NCBI RefSeq assembly: GCF_037975245.1
Contig: NC_092565.1
Location: 15,405,499-15,469,498 of the forward strand
From: Apostichopus japonicus
Taxonomy: Eukaryota > Echinodermata > Holothuroidea > Aspidochirotida > Stichopodidae
Direction of reading: 5' to 3'
Length of the DNA stretch: 64,000 nucleotides
Of the stretch, positions 35,671 through 47,470 are shown piece by piece; position 1 is the stretch's first letter; every line of letters begins with the position of its first letter. Made by a program: the position numbers and the translations under genes. The notes under the pieces are model-generated. The model ran no database searches. It was not told the DNA's origin and worked only from the letters and a program-made list of their open reading frames with translations.

Positions 35671-36480
35671 GATCTGCAACAAAGTACAATGACATAGCAA
35701 GTTAAAGAATAATAAATCCATATTGTATACAGGAATTCTTACCATTTAAAAATGGGACCAACTAAATGTAGTTTGAAATTAATGAGTACATATCTAGAAT
35801 GGACTGGGGTAACATGGACCTCAATTAGGTTTTGGCTGAGATACAGATGCCCACGGTGCTTGCCAACCCTAGTCAGCTGGGGTAAACTTCTGCTTCTCTG
35901 CTTCTGCTTCTGTAAGATACTCGTTAAAAACCCCTCTCAGGTATCACAACGAGGTAAACAGAACAATATCAAATTAAAAATATCAATATCAAATTGGGTA
36001 GTATTAGGCTAACAAAGTGTTAAACCTGGGGTTTCACTCCCTGGACCCTACAGGGCATCAGAAGTACATTGAATCTTCCTGGACCCCCACTAGGGTTCTG
36101 AGATGCATTCCAGAGAAATGTTAAGCACATTTCATTAGTTTAACATACATTTGCGCTCTAAAATTGCCACAGGCGATCAAGAAAGTCGATCTAGAAGTAC
36201 TGTAGCTTCCAGGGTGCCTGCCTGGATGTTACTGGTGTAGGACGTTTTCCCAAGTCCCTTAAATATTTAACTTAATAAAGCTAAATAATTTATGTAATTC
36301 AATGCCTAGACTAGCCCTAATGTTAGGCATCCTCAAGTTAAACAAGCAAACTTACCATTCGTGTACCACCGGTGCACCATAGCCGACTCGGTCAAATCAT
36401 GAAAGGTAAGACTCGTGAGTAAACGAGCTCAAGCACTTAGGCTAAACTGGCTAATTAGCGACAGCGACCTGACCTCGTAA
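35531..36480 (-). promoter_or_regulatory. TRPM 5' untranslated exon and presumed start region
   Basis: A good minus-strand donor (GAATG followed by GTAAG) ends a probable noncoding exon at 36356; the acceptor before the first coding exon is TTGTTGCAG, with the exon starting at 35673. An upstream ATG at 36380 opens a 21-codon frame (MVHRWYTN, then across the junction) that overlaps the main start in another frame and stops soon after. The transcription start and promoter elements are not identifiable; the left limit of this entry (intron 0) holds no other feature. Confidence 0.4.
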
Positions 36481-36942
36481 GATACCTGTATTACAGATCA
36501 GCTAGTAATAGCCTAAGTCAGTGATTATAGTACAGTGTACGTGTTTTGAACTTAACTCAGTGGCATGCATGGCGGCGTTGACCGTTGCCTTGGTAAAGTG
36601 TAGGTCGCTGTTTATATTTACACAGCAGAGCCGTATATCAGTATACACGGCTGTGCTATGGAACGCCAAAAGGTGTGGAACGCCAAAAGGACCTTAGGTG
36701 GCGTTGCTACCCTAACCAAGAGATGCTGCTACCCTTTACATGATGTTTTCCAACCTTCCCAAATGTTCCTTATTTCAGAGTAATCCCCTTTTCTGTAATT
36801 ATTATTTTTTGCTTCAAAATGGATATGAAAGACAAGCACTGTCAGAAACTGCTACCCCCTTCACGCACTTCCATGCATCTAATTCTATACGTGCACACAT
36901 TGGGAAATAACCTTCTGAGTATATATTCGTAATTATAATGCA

Positions 36943-37137
36943 CAGGTTCTTTCCTGGTGACTTTTCTATAAAGTATCATTATGTTCCCCTTCTAAGATGA
37001 GTCGTGATATACACCTGACGAGGATCACACAGTCACCGGTCAACGATGTCAGGTGTGTATCACGGTTCCTCTAGAAAGGGAACATATAATGCTTCACCTT
37101 AGATATTGTTTTTAGAAAGTCACCAGGAAAGAACCTG
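36943..37137. mobile_element. Short inverted-repeat element (foldback/MITE-like)
   Basis: The left arm starts CAGGTTCTTTCCTGGTGACT and the right arm ends AGTCACCAGGAAAGAACCTG, its reverse complement. Pairing continues inward with gaps through TATGTTCCCCTT / AAGGGAACATATA and ATATACACCTGA / TCAGGTGTGTAT, leaving a loop of about 30 bp. No clear target duplication was seen. It lies between the divergent TRPM and NELFE genes. Confidence 0.75.
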
Positions 37138-37169
37138 GCCATTGAAAGCCAAACAACGAACCGACTGAT

Positions 37170-37560
37170 CCCCGCTCTCAATCCCAGTCTCCTTGCATCA
37201 AGACGGTATGATCAAGAGGAACTTCAGATTTCTGAAAGAGGACATGGTAGTTAGGATTTATAAGCAGTTGGTTAGGCCTCATCTGGAGTATGTTGTGCAG
37301 GCTTGGAACCCATGTTTTGCTAAGGATAAGGAAGTACTCGAAAAGGTCCAGAGGAGGGCTACTAGGATGATTAGTTCCTTAAAGAGTGTTCCTTATTATA
37401 GGCGGTTACAACTGTTGAAACTCACCACACTGGAGCTTAGGAGGTTATGTGGTGACTTGATTCAGGTTTTGACAATTTATCCTTCGCCTTCTTTTTCGTG
37501 TTTGCTAATAGTACCAGAGGTCATTGTCTTGAACTCCAAAAGTCACAAAGTAGGATCGGC
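37170..37560 (+). pseudogene. Non-LTR retrotransposon reverse-transcriptase remnant
   Basis: The plus-strand frame reads YKQLVRPHLEYVVQAWNPC, then LEKVQRRATRMI and RLQLLKLTTLELRRLCGDLI. This is the conserved stretch just after the reverse-transcriptase domain in CR1/Jockey-type LINE proteins. It is truncated at both sides, and the frame runs into unrelated residues before a stop near 37564. No LINE promoter or intact ORF is near. Confidence 0.85.
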
Positions 37561-37564
37561 ATAA

Positions 37565-38188
37565 CTTAGACTCGCCCCAAACCGCGTGCAGCCATCTGAA
37601 AAAGTTAACTTTCTGTTGCTTGCAAGTGACGCTTTGTTCGTGTCGCTACAAAATGCAGACAGTAATGAAATGTGATACCTAATTGTTATCTTTAGCTGGA
37701 CCTGAGATGTCCATCGCTGTATCGTTTGTATACTGTGCTGTGGGTATTGACCGCAGCTGTATGTACTGACTGTACACTAGTGTCTAATTACCGACGGTAG
37801 CAAGCTGTGTGTGTATTTTCTGGGATCGATGGTGTTTAACACTTCTGTTACACCTCATTCGAGACTAGGTCAAATTACCGGCTTTAGACGTTTCTTTTTG
37901 CGCGAGTCTTCACACCATTTATGTCTGGTGTTTTGTCTCTCCAATAGGGTCCTTGATAGGGGCTTGACTGTCTTTCCTCATCCCCTTTCCCCTACTAAAC
38001 TAAACTAGCCATCCGTTCATTGACCAATACCCTATATACATAGATCAGTGCCTCCGCTAGACATCACTGTGAAAGCCCAGGTTGAATCCTACAATGAAAG
38101 TGGTAATAACTTGAAGATGATTTGACGTTGTGTGAATGATCTGTGTGTAGATTCCGCTAGAATTTGTTTTCTCTTTCTGTTCTTAAAA
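37565..38188. other. NELFE upstream region
   Basis: About 620 bp before the NELFE start codon, probably holding its promoter and 5' untranslated sequence. I see no TATA box in a convincing position and no gene. Small frames here have no family resemblance. Confidence 0.4.
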
Positions 38189-41100
38189 ATGGCCTTCCCA
38201 AACAAATTAACCGAAGAAGAGGAAATGTTAGTGAACAAGTATTCGATACTGCGTAAAAAGGTGCGTTAAAGTGTACCATAGATTTTGCAACTCTTGTGTT
38301 TTATTTTGTTTTTTCACCCTTATGTTTAGCGCTAGGGTTGGCATACCCTAATATTGTAACATGTGGAGCGTTTCCACGAGAGTCCCCCTTAGTGTAGCTA
38401 GTTGTAATATAGCAGGTAGGCCTAGTCGAGCTATTATGCACTGCCGGACATTTCTTGATTTTACCATAGCAAGCCAAACGTGAGTCTCCCAATGCGCTTT
38501 CACTAAAGTGAAGCCAAACAATGATGTACAGTAAATTTGCAAGCTACATCAAAATCATCATTATTAAACTCGAATTAGGCCTAGGCCTAGGCCTAAGTAA
38601 CTTCTTAAGTTAATATGAGTTCGCTTCTGCTACTACAAAAGTACTACTACAAGTATCAGTACTGCATGGTGGGCTCATAATTGACACACTTAAGCCTAAG
38701 GATTTGATTAACGATGTCTATCAACGAAATATTGAAGTCACTCAACTGTATTCGTTTTCATATGTGTGATGTAATGATCTCAAAATATTTCGGAGTAATT
38801 ATAGAATACAGGGCCACTCGATGATTCTATCTGAGCATCCGGATGCGCGGATGCTCAGTCTCACCCCAGTACGTATGTAAGTAAAATATGTCAAAGTCCC
38901 AGTTCTTTCTTTTTGATTGGATGCGCGGATGCGTGGATGCGGAGTCAAAAGTTTCCTAAGTCCTTTCCTAGTACTTCCGGAATTTTAGTGGGCGTCACAC
39001 ATGTACGGATGCCTTTTAAGAAAGACACACTATTGATGTAGAATATCTTCGTACATACGGGACTTTCAGTATTGGAAATACGTGATGGCATATGTTGAAA
39101 CTTTTCGAAAATTATTTAAGTCCATTCCTAGTACTCCCGGGGTGGATGCGCGGATGCGTGGATGCGGAGTCAAAATGAAATACGTGATGGTATATGGGGA
39201 AACTTTCGAAAATTATTTATGTCCTTTCCTAGTACTCACGAGGTGGATGCGCGGATGCGCGGATGCGGAGTCAAAATGAAATACGTGATGGAATTTTAGA
39301 GGGCTTCATACGTGTAATTATACGGACATGTACAGGCTCACCGCGCATCCGCGCATCCGGATGCTGGGAAGAGTTAATGAATGGCCCTGTATTCTATAAT
39401 TGTACCAATATTTCTTGAACATTCTGTGCCTACGCAACGTACAATTGAGCAGAATTTGACCACAAAATGTCTGCCGTGTCAAGTTCTTTCATACCCTAAA
39501 TTGACACATTCATCGATAAGCTAACTGTAGTTTAGGCTTAAGCATACATCCATTGACTTTGAATGCTGTTTGCTATGCTCTGAGCCTCTAAGCTCTGACA
39601 GGTCAGGTCCCAGAGAGTAGTGGTATTATACTGAGGTTTGGTTAACTTTAGGGAGTAAGATTACTAAATGCCAAGAAAAAATGTGTTGAAAGCTTAAAAA
39701 AACACAATTTGATCAGCATATACCTGAAATGGATTAAAACTCATCAAAAATGTAACTCTGCTTGACTGCAAAAAGTTTAGGTTGCCTGCTGTATTGTTGC
39801 TAGTAATATCTGAATGTGCGTCAATTGTGAAGGTCACGGTGCGTCAAATATGAAACCTTTACTATGCTAGTGCTAGGCCTCGGCATACTGTTATTTGTTT
39901 GTATACACACAGAGATGCCAAGGCTACATAATTCACTGTACACTTGAGTACATTGTCCACGTAAGGAAAGAAATGTCCCAAACTTATTCTTGCTAAAACT
40001 TTCTTATTTTACTAGTAATAGTATAAGCGTTGAACCAGGATAGTATTTTAACTCATTTAAGATCATCCAAGTGAATTCCAGAGGCGTTTCATTCCTGAGG
40101 TCCTTATCATTGTGAAGTTAATGTCAAGACAATAGCCTATAGGTTTTGTCAAATACAAAAAAAATTTAAACATGCATATCTTTATATAACTTTATTCATC
40201 AAATGAATACATTTTGCCAGTTCATAGTCTTAAGTGCCTCATTATAGGACCCACCATGCTACTGCCTACAATTGACAAGAGAACTCATTATGCAATGTGC
40301 ACAGATGTTACACATACCATAAAGTGTTGTATTCTAGAGATCTATGTAGAAATGAATGATGAAGTGCTACAGTACATTGCTACAGTATTACTTCTAGGCG
40401 ATGACATTCAGAAGAGTGGCCTGTGAATTACTTAGTAAGCTACTTACTTGTTGCCAATTCAATTTGTGTTGGTCATTGATGTGAACCATCATGTAAGGTA
40501 ATCTATATATAATGTCATTATTTTGGTAAATTATGTCATACTTTAAATAGCTTCCAATTTTGCATGTTTTGTGTTTGTAGAGAAAAGCTTTGCAACAGAT
40601 GAAGAAAAGCTCAAAACCTGTTACACCAGCCCCTGTCCAGCAGCCCGTCAAGAGGTGTAAGTAATTTTTCTCTGTAAATCAAAATCAGTCATCTATGAAA
40701 TATGAAACTGTTACAGAAAAGTTTTTTATCTGTTTGTTTTTAACTCAATATCCAACCTCCAAGATATTTCATTAATTATTATAAATGTGTTTACTTAGAC
40801 TCTTGTCCTTTGCTTGGAGGAGATTTGAAGGTAGGAAAGAGTGCAGACACAAATCACAGCACAGCAATCTGATAACAGATAACTCGAAAGAAGTCACTTA
40901 GTGCCGGCAAGTCATTGCTGGAATTAAATTCAATTGGACCTCGCTTTGACTTTGACAGGTTATTTTACATTTTCTTTATGACTTGATGTGAGTGATTCCT
41001 GTCATTTGTTATATCATGTGACCTTTTGATTTATCGTTCTTTATATCCTTTTAGCTGCGGATACCAACCAAGAGGAGGCCAAAGAGATGGCCAAAAAAGT

Positions 41101-44100
41101 AATGGCTGCTCAGGTAAGTACAATAATCAAAATCTTATTAATACTTTGTCATCTGTCTTTCTGTCTTTGTTCGAGAGTAAATCTGTTAGCCATAGCGAAA
41201 TCTTCCCCAAGGCCCTTTTTTACAAATATGGAATAAAAACTTGCATCAAAACAAAAGAGTTTCACAAGAAATGTCAAGAATGAAGAAAAAGAGAATAATA
41301 GAATTACAAAACAAATAGAACACTGTACAATGGTAAAGCAGTTCAATTAAAACTTGTAAATTTAAATGATGCAATAAATGACCTTGATAGATCATATCAG
41401 ACATGTTCCACAATAATTCATTACTTGAAAACTTGGTAGATGACTACAGGAAATAATGAAAGAACTAAGTTTAAATTGCAGGTTAAATACCTAATACTGC
41501 AATGCATAGTTTTTTAGTCTATTGTTTTGACTGTTTTAATCTCAAACCATAGATATTCATCAGGTTCAACTAACTGATGACCAAGGGAAGTGCTGTTCAC
41601 ATTGTTAGTTCATAACTGAATACAGAATGCTTGGCATATGATAAAACTATAAGCGTAGAAACTGAATAATTAACAGTAAGCACTGTCCATCAATATGTAT
41701 CATAGTACGTCGGTATTGAATTTATTTCTTTGTTACTTTATTTCAAAGTCCAAAATTCTTGTTAAAACAATATACCTCTAAATATAGCTTTGGTAATTTC
41801 ATATGGGGTATGTTAGTAAACATTAATGAGTAAAATTAATGTGTAGTATTTGGTGGAGGGTGAAAGGTCATTTAAGGTCAAAGTCTTGTAACTATGGTAA
41901 CTGCAAAAGAGAAACTTGGATGCACGGGTTAATAGATCCACCCTAGTGAGTATAAATAATAATAATATCATAATATTGAGGATTTATGAAGCGCAGACAT
42001 ATCCACCGATATTGGAGCTCAAGGTGCATCACAATATTACCCTGGTCAACGATAACCTGTCAAACATAGAGAGACAATCCCTCCACATGACAGCAGCTAA
42101 ACAGTGCCCAGCTGACAATTTTAAAAATAAGAACACTGTAGTTGTTTGTGAAAGTCAGTGATCGTTTGAGGATGTTATGAAGTCCGCAAGTAAGGAGAAG
42201 AAAGCTGCTTAAGAATGTCCTAGGGATAGCTTAAGGTAATTAAAATGCTGGGATAACTTAGACATGTAAAGACTTGCTAATAGGGTTAAAGGATAGAGCT
42301 AGAGATGAGGAGAGGAAGGTAGAAGGGTTTTGAGAGTTGGGCTGTGGCTTTTGTGAGGTGAGGAGTGAAGGTATTAACGAGAAACAAGTAAAAGGAGAAG
42401 CGGAGGTTGTGTGAGAGCATAGCGGTGATAAGGTTGGAAGGTAGCAAAGGTTGTTGATGAAGGCTTGATGTTTTGTGATTGTGAAAGGAAGCAGTGGCAT
42501 TTTGTGGAGTCCAATAATAAAAGAAGAAAAGCATCGAATAACACTATCCTGAACTTATTACCCGAACAACGAACAATGTAACAGAGGACAACGGGATGGA
42601 TGAGCATGATGGTAGATTCACAGGAGTCTAAGAATGTTACTGCTCCTATAAGTTAACAATGGCCAGTAAACATAAAATCTTGTCTGCAGTGGTGTTTTCT
42701 CATTTGAAACATGGCAGTGACTCAATAAGTCTCTCTGATTTCTGGTTCTTATTTCATACTTGTAAGACTATTCCTTATCGGAGGAATATAAACCAAGCTG
42801 TATCGCTCGCTGTTTTTTTTACATCTTGCCGAACTTGGCAGGGTAATGTAATTATTCTGCCTGCCAACAGAACTTTGAAGATTGGTAATATTATCGGAAG
42901 ATTTTTGATTGCCGAGAAAAGAAACATTAGTAACTGTCAGTTTCACATTTTTTTGCATAGGCTCTCAGGCAAGATAACAAAGGTTCAGGTTTCAAGCGCT
43001 CAACCAATTTGGAGAGACGGCTTCAGAATCCAGACAAGGCGCCTGCATTTCATCCGTTTAGCCAAGCACCGACTCCGAGTAACCCGTCTCCCACGGAAGA
43101 AAATTCCTCCTCCAGCTCAGCAGAAGAAAGGAAACCTGCATACAAAAACCTTTACGATAAGTGAGTTTTAATGTTAAATATCACTAGTTAAATACCTCAT
43201 TTATTTCTCTTTCTAAAACTTGCAATTTTACTACAAGTATCATTGTATCATTTCTTTGTGCTGGTGATGGTAAAAGTTATTCGATTTTTAATATACCGCT
43301 GTGCATTGTCAATATGAATGTCACTACCAATTAGTCAGTCTTTTTGCTTTTTACGGAAACAAAGAGAGATCATAGTACCGTTTTCTCCATGTAAACTCTG
43401 CTTCAAGACACTGGACCATTCTTCACCCTCCCCATCCTGCATTCATAATTCACCATGATCCAGTCTCACACATATACCCACTCATCCTTCAAGTTAAATA
43501 GAATTCTGTGATGATTCATAAGTTCCACTTGTTGATGTCCTTCCCATTACCAAAGAATTTCCCAGATACAAGATTTATGACAGTTTTGTCAACCTTCTTT
43601 TGCTTTTAATTTCATTTTAACAGTCTGTTGTTCTTATTTTTCATCCCTCTAATTGAAACATCTTCTTAAAGTACACTGTCACAAAAAATGTGTGAAATTT
43701 TGCTTTGAAAGATAATGCAAATAAAGATGATATTTTCTTTTCTTTAGCTTTGTATCAGGTGGTCTTAGGTCTCAACAAAATCCCTATGATGATGAGAAAA
43801 GAGAGAGAAGAGGTAGGGCAAATATTTTTTGCGCAACTTTTGTTTCTAACTTTGGTTTAAATGATTTTTCTCCATCTATAACAAAATGGTTTTCAATTGA
43901 CATTTTCATTTTCATGTACTTGAAGTAAGGTGTAAAAAACAGAATTAATTAACGATGAATAAAAGGCACATTCATTAAAATTCCTAGTTAATTGTTTGCA
44001 TAAACTTTTTCGTTATTAAACTTGAGTCTGTTCAAGTAAGGAATTATATAAAAGCTTAGAGAATCATATTTTGCTAGGCTAGCAGGATCTTCCTCAAAAT

Positions 44101-46344
44101 GGGAAATATAAACAGATTTTTTGAAAAGAGCTTTCTCTTTTCTTTCTGAGTGAGAGATTAAAATGTGCTTGTGTGACAAAGATTTGGTATTAAACATATA
44201 ATATAATTAAGTCATCAAATAGAACTTAAAAATGTGTTTGTTGTACGACCATTTGGTGATAACTGCTTTTTTATGTTGAATAAACATAAAAACAAGAAAC
44301 ATTTTTTGTTGCTCCTCAGGAAGTAATATGGAAAAGAAACGTGGTAATACCGTTTATGTTCATGGATACGGTCTAACTGATGACTTGTGTCGAAAGGCCT
44401 TCCAAGCTTTTGGAAAATTCACAAATATATCAGTTGATACAAAAAAAAAGTAAGTGTTGTTTATATTTTTCTAAGTCTGTCAAGATATCTGATGTCAAGA
44501 CTGGTCTTAACGATGATAATCTTCATCTGTGAAAATTTCAGGATTCTTACCATAAATGTTTGTTTGATTAAAGGGTCAATTACTGGTGTAAAATCTGGTA
44601 AATTTTTTTTGAAATAAAACAATTAATTTGGAAATACTGTGCAACACTCAATAACTGTAATTTATATTTACTTTGTCACCTTCATATGTTTTTGTAGTCA
44701 AAAGACAATAGGTCATTACAACATCCTGTCATTAAAGTTTCACCCTTGGTTATTAATGTTGAGTCATAGTGATCATGTGAAGGAGATAAATGTCAACTCA
44801 GAGCAATCAGGGCTTTAATAAAACTGATTTTTTTATCTGTTCCATAACATAGAAGAATCTTTGCCATAGTGATAAAGTTGCAGTGAGGGCAACAAACTCA
44901 AACAGTATCAATTGCAGTATATTACTAGCCATCCCTATAATTATAACATTTTATTTCATGTATTTTATTGGGTTAAAGTTGCAACAGTGTTAAAAGCTAT
45001 TCAATATTAAAGATGAGATGGTAAGACACCAAAGTAAAAGAGGCAGTGTAAATTCGATTTTAATCATTCAGGGAAAAAGTAGTAGCAGTCTAATTAATAT
45101 TGTTAAAAATGCACCTATCATGAACACAGTAAAATTTTACACTTGTTTTCCGTTAGTTGATTCGTCTAGACATCAGTAATTAAACCATCCTACTTAAGGA
45201 ACACAACACACAGAGAGCCAACAGGAAACCTGCTGCTATTGTTTCAATTATTCAGTCGCGGTATTCTCTCTTTGTCATGAACGTAGCAAGCTGTGCTCAG
45301 AGATCCAAATAATTGATGGTCATAGTTTGCCTTTGGAGGTGACTGTCCTTGAATCTGAATGAGATATTCCACAAATTATAAAGCCACATGTCTCTTCCAA
45401 TCACTAATCGGTCCAAGTGGGGATTGTTAAAATATATGTGTCTTGTTCTCGTGATTCGTAAAACAACAACAAAGACTCGATTCTTGTTCCATTCCCAGCT
45501 GTGCTTTTGTAACGTTCGAGAACATTGACAGTGCTGAGAAAGCCATAGAGGAAGTCAATGGTACAATGGTTGAGAATATTACCTTGACTGTTTCCATGGC
45601 GAGGAGACAACCACTACTAGAAGCTGCCACAGATATGAACTCACCATGGACAAGACTTGGTACGTCTCATTATTCCTGAAATGTCCCATTTATTATATGA
45701 CCAAGGCATTATTTGTTAAATGTTACTGACATAGCCTTTGCTGATACTCATATTTGCCGTCCTGTTATAACCATCTCCCAACGAGAAATACGACTATTCG
45801 GGACTGAATGCAGACAGGGTCTGTATGGAGCTGAGAAGTTAGTTACATTGTGAATTTGAAAGCCCACTTGTAAAACCCAATTTTGTACTGTTTGGCTTAA
45901 GATTAGTAGCCCCATTTCTTAGGTTTGATTTTTTTCTTGATCTTTGCATGTATTTGTCGGCGGATATGTTTTGTTCTGTTCCTGCAATAACTACTTACTG
46001 TACATGATCCTGTCCCTCCTAGAGTTTGATTCTTTTCAATTTATGAGGATCTGTCACAACTTTAATGTACTGTCATATCTCTCCTTAGTTGCAAATACTT
46101 GCATATTTTTCCTTGTTTCTGTTACGATGTTCAAGTATTAGACTATATCTTCTTGCTCCATTTAATGGTAGAGTAAGCTACCGCAAGATTATTAATTAAG
46201 TGCTGCTTAAAGCATTGATGGTTCCCTATAAACAGGTTGACTTTAACTGTTTCATCTCTGTGTTCCCTTACAGCTACCGGTTTGACGACAGAAAGACATA
46301 AAGACAGACGGAGTGTGAAACAATACGATGACTTCTTCAGTTGA
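38189..46344 (+). CDS. NELFE: Negative elongation factor E (NELF-E), 8 exons, 277 aa
   Basis: RNA-binding subunit of NELF, the nuclear complex that with DSIF holds RNA polymerase II in promoter-proximal pause. Exons: 38189-38260, 40581-40656, 41055-41113, 42961-43160, 43748-43812, 44320-44449, 45499-45659, 46274-46344; all GT-AG, total 834 nt with TGA at 46342-46344. The N terminus (about 1-69) is a charged helix; then GFKRSTNLERRL and LYDNFVSGG match vertebrate NELF-E; RRM at about 167-236 with RNP2 TVYVHGYG and RNP1 CAFVTFE; then MARRQPLLEAATD and a short C terminus. Vertebrate NELF-E is about 380 aa; here the Arg-Asp repeat is replaced by a short YDDEKRERRG linker. The start has A at -3 (AAAATGG). 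Confidence 0.94.
38792..39406. mobile_element. 615-bp DNA transposon with GC-rich internal repeats
   Basis: Flanked by AATATTTC at 38784-38791 and 39407-39414, an 8-bp target duplication. The ends are inverted repeats: left GGAGTAATTATAGAATACAG, and right (reverse complement) GGTACAATTATAGAATACAG, pairing on through GGGCCA and the GCATCCGGATGCGCGGATGC block. The interior has two tandem units of about 103 bp (39078-39283) with GGATGCGCGGATGCGTGGAT motifs. No transposase frame, so non-autonomous. The superfamily is unclear. It sits in NELFE intron 1. Confidence 0.88.
39407..40580. other. NELFE intron 1, remaining part
   Basis: AT-rich intron with no recognisable gene. A 70-codon plus-strand frame at 40214-40426 and overlapping minus-strand frames look accidental. 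Confidence 0.55.
41114..42960. other. NELFE intron 3 with a short interspersed repeat fragment
   Basis: Around 41955-42060 the sequence GGATTTATGAAGCGCAGACA followed by CTCAAGGTGCATCACAATAT resembles echinoderm short interspersed repeats of the kind containing GGATTTATATAGCGC. The rest of the intron, including a frame at 42659-42960 that runs into NELFE exon 4, shows nothing I recognise. Confidence 0.45.
43161..45498. other. NELFE introns 4-6, no extra feature seen
   Basis: The intervals 43161-43747, 43813-44319 and 44450-45498 are AT-rich introns with proper donor and acceptor ends. No repeat array, RNA gene or other coding segment was found. Confidence 0.55.
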
Positions 46345-47470
46345 ATATTCATCATTCGTACAGGATGCTGACCACATAACTCATGCTTACAAACAAAGAC
46401 AAAATGCTTACCGTGTTGCTTTTTAGTGATATGAATGTAGGCTGATATAACACAGATATATGTGGCATTGTTCATACATGGTACACCTATACATACCTAC
46501 ACGTAATTACTACATCATTGCAGATAATGCATGACATGCTAACATAAAAAGAACTTTGATGTGATGTCATGGCTACCATTAAGTGTCACAGATTAGAAGA
46601 TTAAGTGATGTTTCTATCATGAACAAGAAAATTGAGGGCATGCTTCATAGATCTTTATAACTGTGGGATTCTAAGTATGTGAGGCCATCCTGATTAGTTT
46701 TGGCAAAGTTTGAACAAGAAAGCCATAAGTTTCTCTTCTCTGCAAATATGTGACCTGATGTCTGCGATATGAGCATTTTGTAATATTCTCCATGGAACTA
46801 TTTTATTCTAATGTGCAACAAATTTTACTATTTGGTAGTTAAATGCTCTTACTTACTGTAGTAACTTCTCTTTTAACCACAATTGGTGAGAGAGTTCTGA
46901 CTGGAGCTCTGTTAATCACAATTGCTAGCCACAGTTAAGAGAGTATTGATTGGAGAATTCTCAAACAGGAGATACAATGTTATCATTGTTCATCATGCTG
47001 TCCCAGACTAAAGCTCCTTCAACTATGAACCTCTACAAAATTGATTGATGTTTCAGAACCAACTGATCCCCTTAATGTGAGAAGGGGGGTTAACCGGCCA
47101 TCCACTAGGACTTTTAAAGTAGGTTTATTATGGGTGCGGTTTTTTGTGCATAGTCAAGTTCATGTTTTGTCCCCAACCTTGAACAGTGGTGAAGTATAAA
47201 TATCATAGTATTGTATTTAAGAAATCAGTGGGTTGTTTGTGCCAGTATATTCCAATATTGATCCCCTTCATATTACCCTAGCTTATTATTTCCAGTTTGA
47301 GATTTGTAACTACTTGTACATATAAGTTTACAGAGATTCAACTGTATCCTTAGTTCTGTTTTGATTTAGGTTTGGCGGCATTCAATGGTCTGTCTGTCGG
47401 TACAAAATTAATACTTTTACATGCCATCTATGATATTGTCTAAGATGTCTCCATGTAATAAAAATTAAGA
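46345..47470 (+). other. NELFE: NELFE 3' untranslated region, probable
   Basis: Follows the NELFE stop without interruption. The first good AATAAA on the plus strand that I noted is at 47457-47462, about 1.1 kb downstream, and is a candidate polyadenylation signal. The length is plausible but not proven. Confidence 0.45.

Noticed and set aside
42659..43171. 170-codon plus-strand frame.
   Set aside because: Its 3' half overlaps NELFE exon 4 in a different frame. The NELFE frame matches the family and the splice phases; this one matches nothing.
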